64,000 nt of DNA from Ascidia mentula (taxonomy: Eukaryota; Chordata; Ascidiacea; Phlebobranchia; Ascidiidae): the NCBI GenBank assembly GCA_947561715.1, contig OX387203.1:13144001-13208000 (forward strand), written 5' to 3'. The position numbers and the translations under genes were made by a program. How positions within the stretch are numbered: the first letter of the stretch is position 1; each line of letters starts with the position of its first letter. Below, one piece after another: positions 63,858 to 64,000 of the stretch. The notes beneath the pieces were generated by a model. It was not told where the DNA came from and ran no database searches. It saw nothing but the letters and a program-made list of their open reading frames with translations.

Positions 63858-64000
63858 GTATAGGAGGTGGGAAATGCCCACCGTGTAGACCTCTGTCACA
63901 ATAGAAATTGTGACGTCACAGAGCATGCTTGCTCACTATGCCCTATTGCTGTCCAGAGGCTAGGATGCTCTCCTTGTCGATGCAAATGTGACAAATACGG
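63858..64000 (+). repeat. Partial unit at the window edge
   Basis: The first 143 bp of segment A end at aatacgg. It is cut by the window, so its length class is unknown. The preceding G marker predicts a 711-bp unit. Confidence 0.92.

Larger units (their letters stand above)
1..64000 (+). repeat. Tandem satellite array, 711/430-bp units
   Basis: The window is filled by head-to-tail units starting at gtataggaggtggg. Only two lengths occur, 711 bp (A+B+C) and 430 bp (A+C), always in the same orientation and without indels. The 711-bp units start at 1, 1648, 3219, 3930, 5071, 6642, 7353, 8494, 9635, 11206, 11917, 13488, 14629, 17060, 18201, 19772, 20913, 22054, 22765, 23906, 25047, 26618, 27759, 28900, 30041, 31182, 32323, 33464, 34605, 36176, 36887, 38458, 39599, 40740, 42311, 43452, 45023, 45734, 46875, 48446, 49157, 51158, 52299, 53870, 55011, 56582, 58583, 59294, 60435, 61576 and 62717. 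All remaining space is 430-bp units, apart from the gapped unit and the final partial one. SalI-type GTCGAC sites predict fragments of 97 and 333 bp from the 430-bp unit and 97, 184, 97 and 333 bp from the 711-bp unit. The array is presumably heterochromatic; that is inference. Confidence 0.98.

Noticed and set aside
1-64000. CRISPR array
   Set aside because: The repeats are hundreds of bases long and directly abutting, with no unique spacers and no cas genes.
1-64000. Tandem rDNA, 5S, spliced-leader or snRNA gene array
   Set aside because: I see no rRNA core sequence, no Pol III A/B box pair, no Sm-site-type element and no recognisable leader sequence in the unit.
1-64000. Centromere protein B box
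   Set aside because: The TTCG core of the CENP-B box does not occur on either strand of the unit, so classical CENP-B binding is not supported.

Overview
The whole 64 kb window is one uninterrupted head-to-tail tandem satellite array. No host gene, rRNA, tRNA, transposon or flanking unique DNA is visible, and both edges of the window lie inside the array. Nothing identifies the species. A highly homogenised, kilobase-scale satellite with nested higher-order structure, plus a round 200-N gap, points to eukaryotic heterochromatin (centromeric, pericentromeric or subtelomeric) in a long-read scaffolded assembly.

Every unit starts at the landmark gtataggaggtggg and has one of two exact lengths. 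The 711-bp unit is A (313 bp) + B (281 bp) + C (117 bp). The 430-bp unit is A + C. By my count there are 51 complete 711-bp units, 63 complete 430-bp units, one unit broken by the N gap (712-1217) and a 143-bp partial unit at the right edge; these sum exactly to 64,000 with no indel. A, B and C are diverged relatives of one ~280-bp ancestral monomer, with C internally deleted.

Only a few sites vary between units. Unit position numbers below refer to the 711-bp unit; subtract 281 for C positions in the 430-bp unit. Position 573 A/C and 606 T/G separate 711L units (A, T) from 711F units (C, G). Position 696 A/G gives the suffix 'a' or 'g'. Position 680 G/A marks 'g*' units. Position 53 G/T marks 'gT' units. 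These markers show nested blocks: L-g (1141 bp), L-a-g (1571), L-a-g-F (2282), L-g-L-a-g* (2712), L-a-g-F-L-g (3423) and a tandemly duplicated 3572-bp block at 12628-19771. The 'a'/'g' base predicts the length class of the NEXT unit at 110 of 113 junctions.

There is no convincing live gene. However, A and C share a cysteine-rich reading frame in which five of six base differences are synonymous, and a segment with a splice-donor-like AAG|GTAAGC follows. This suggests that the satellite was amplified from a fragment of a cysteine-rich repeat-protein gene. All counts were made by eye and should be confirmed by computation.
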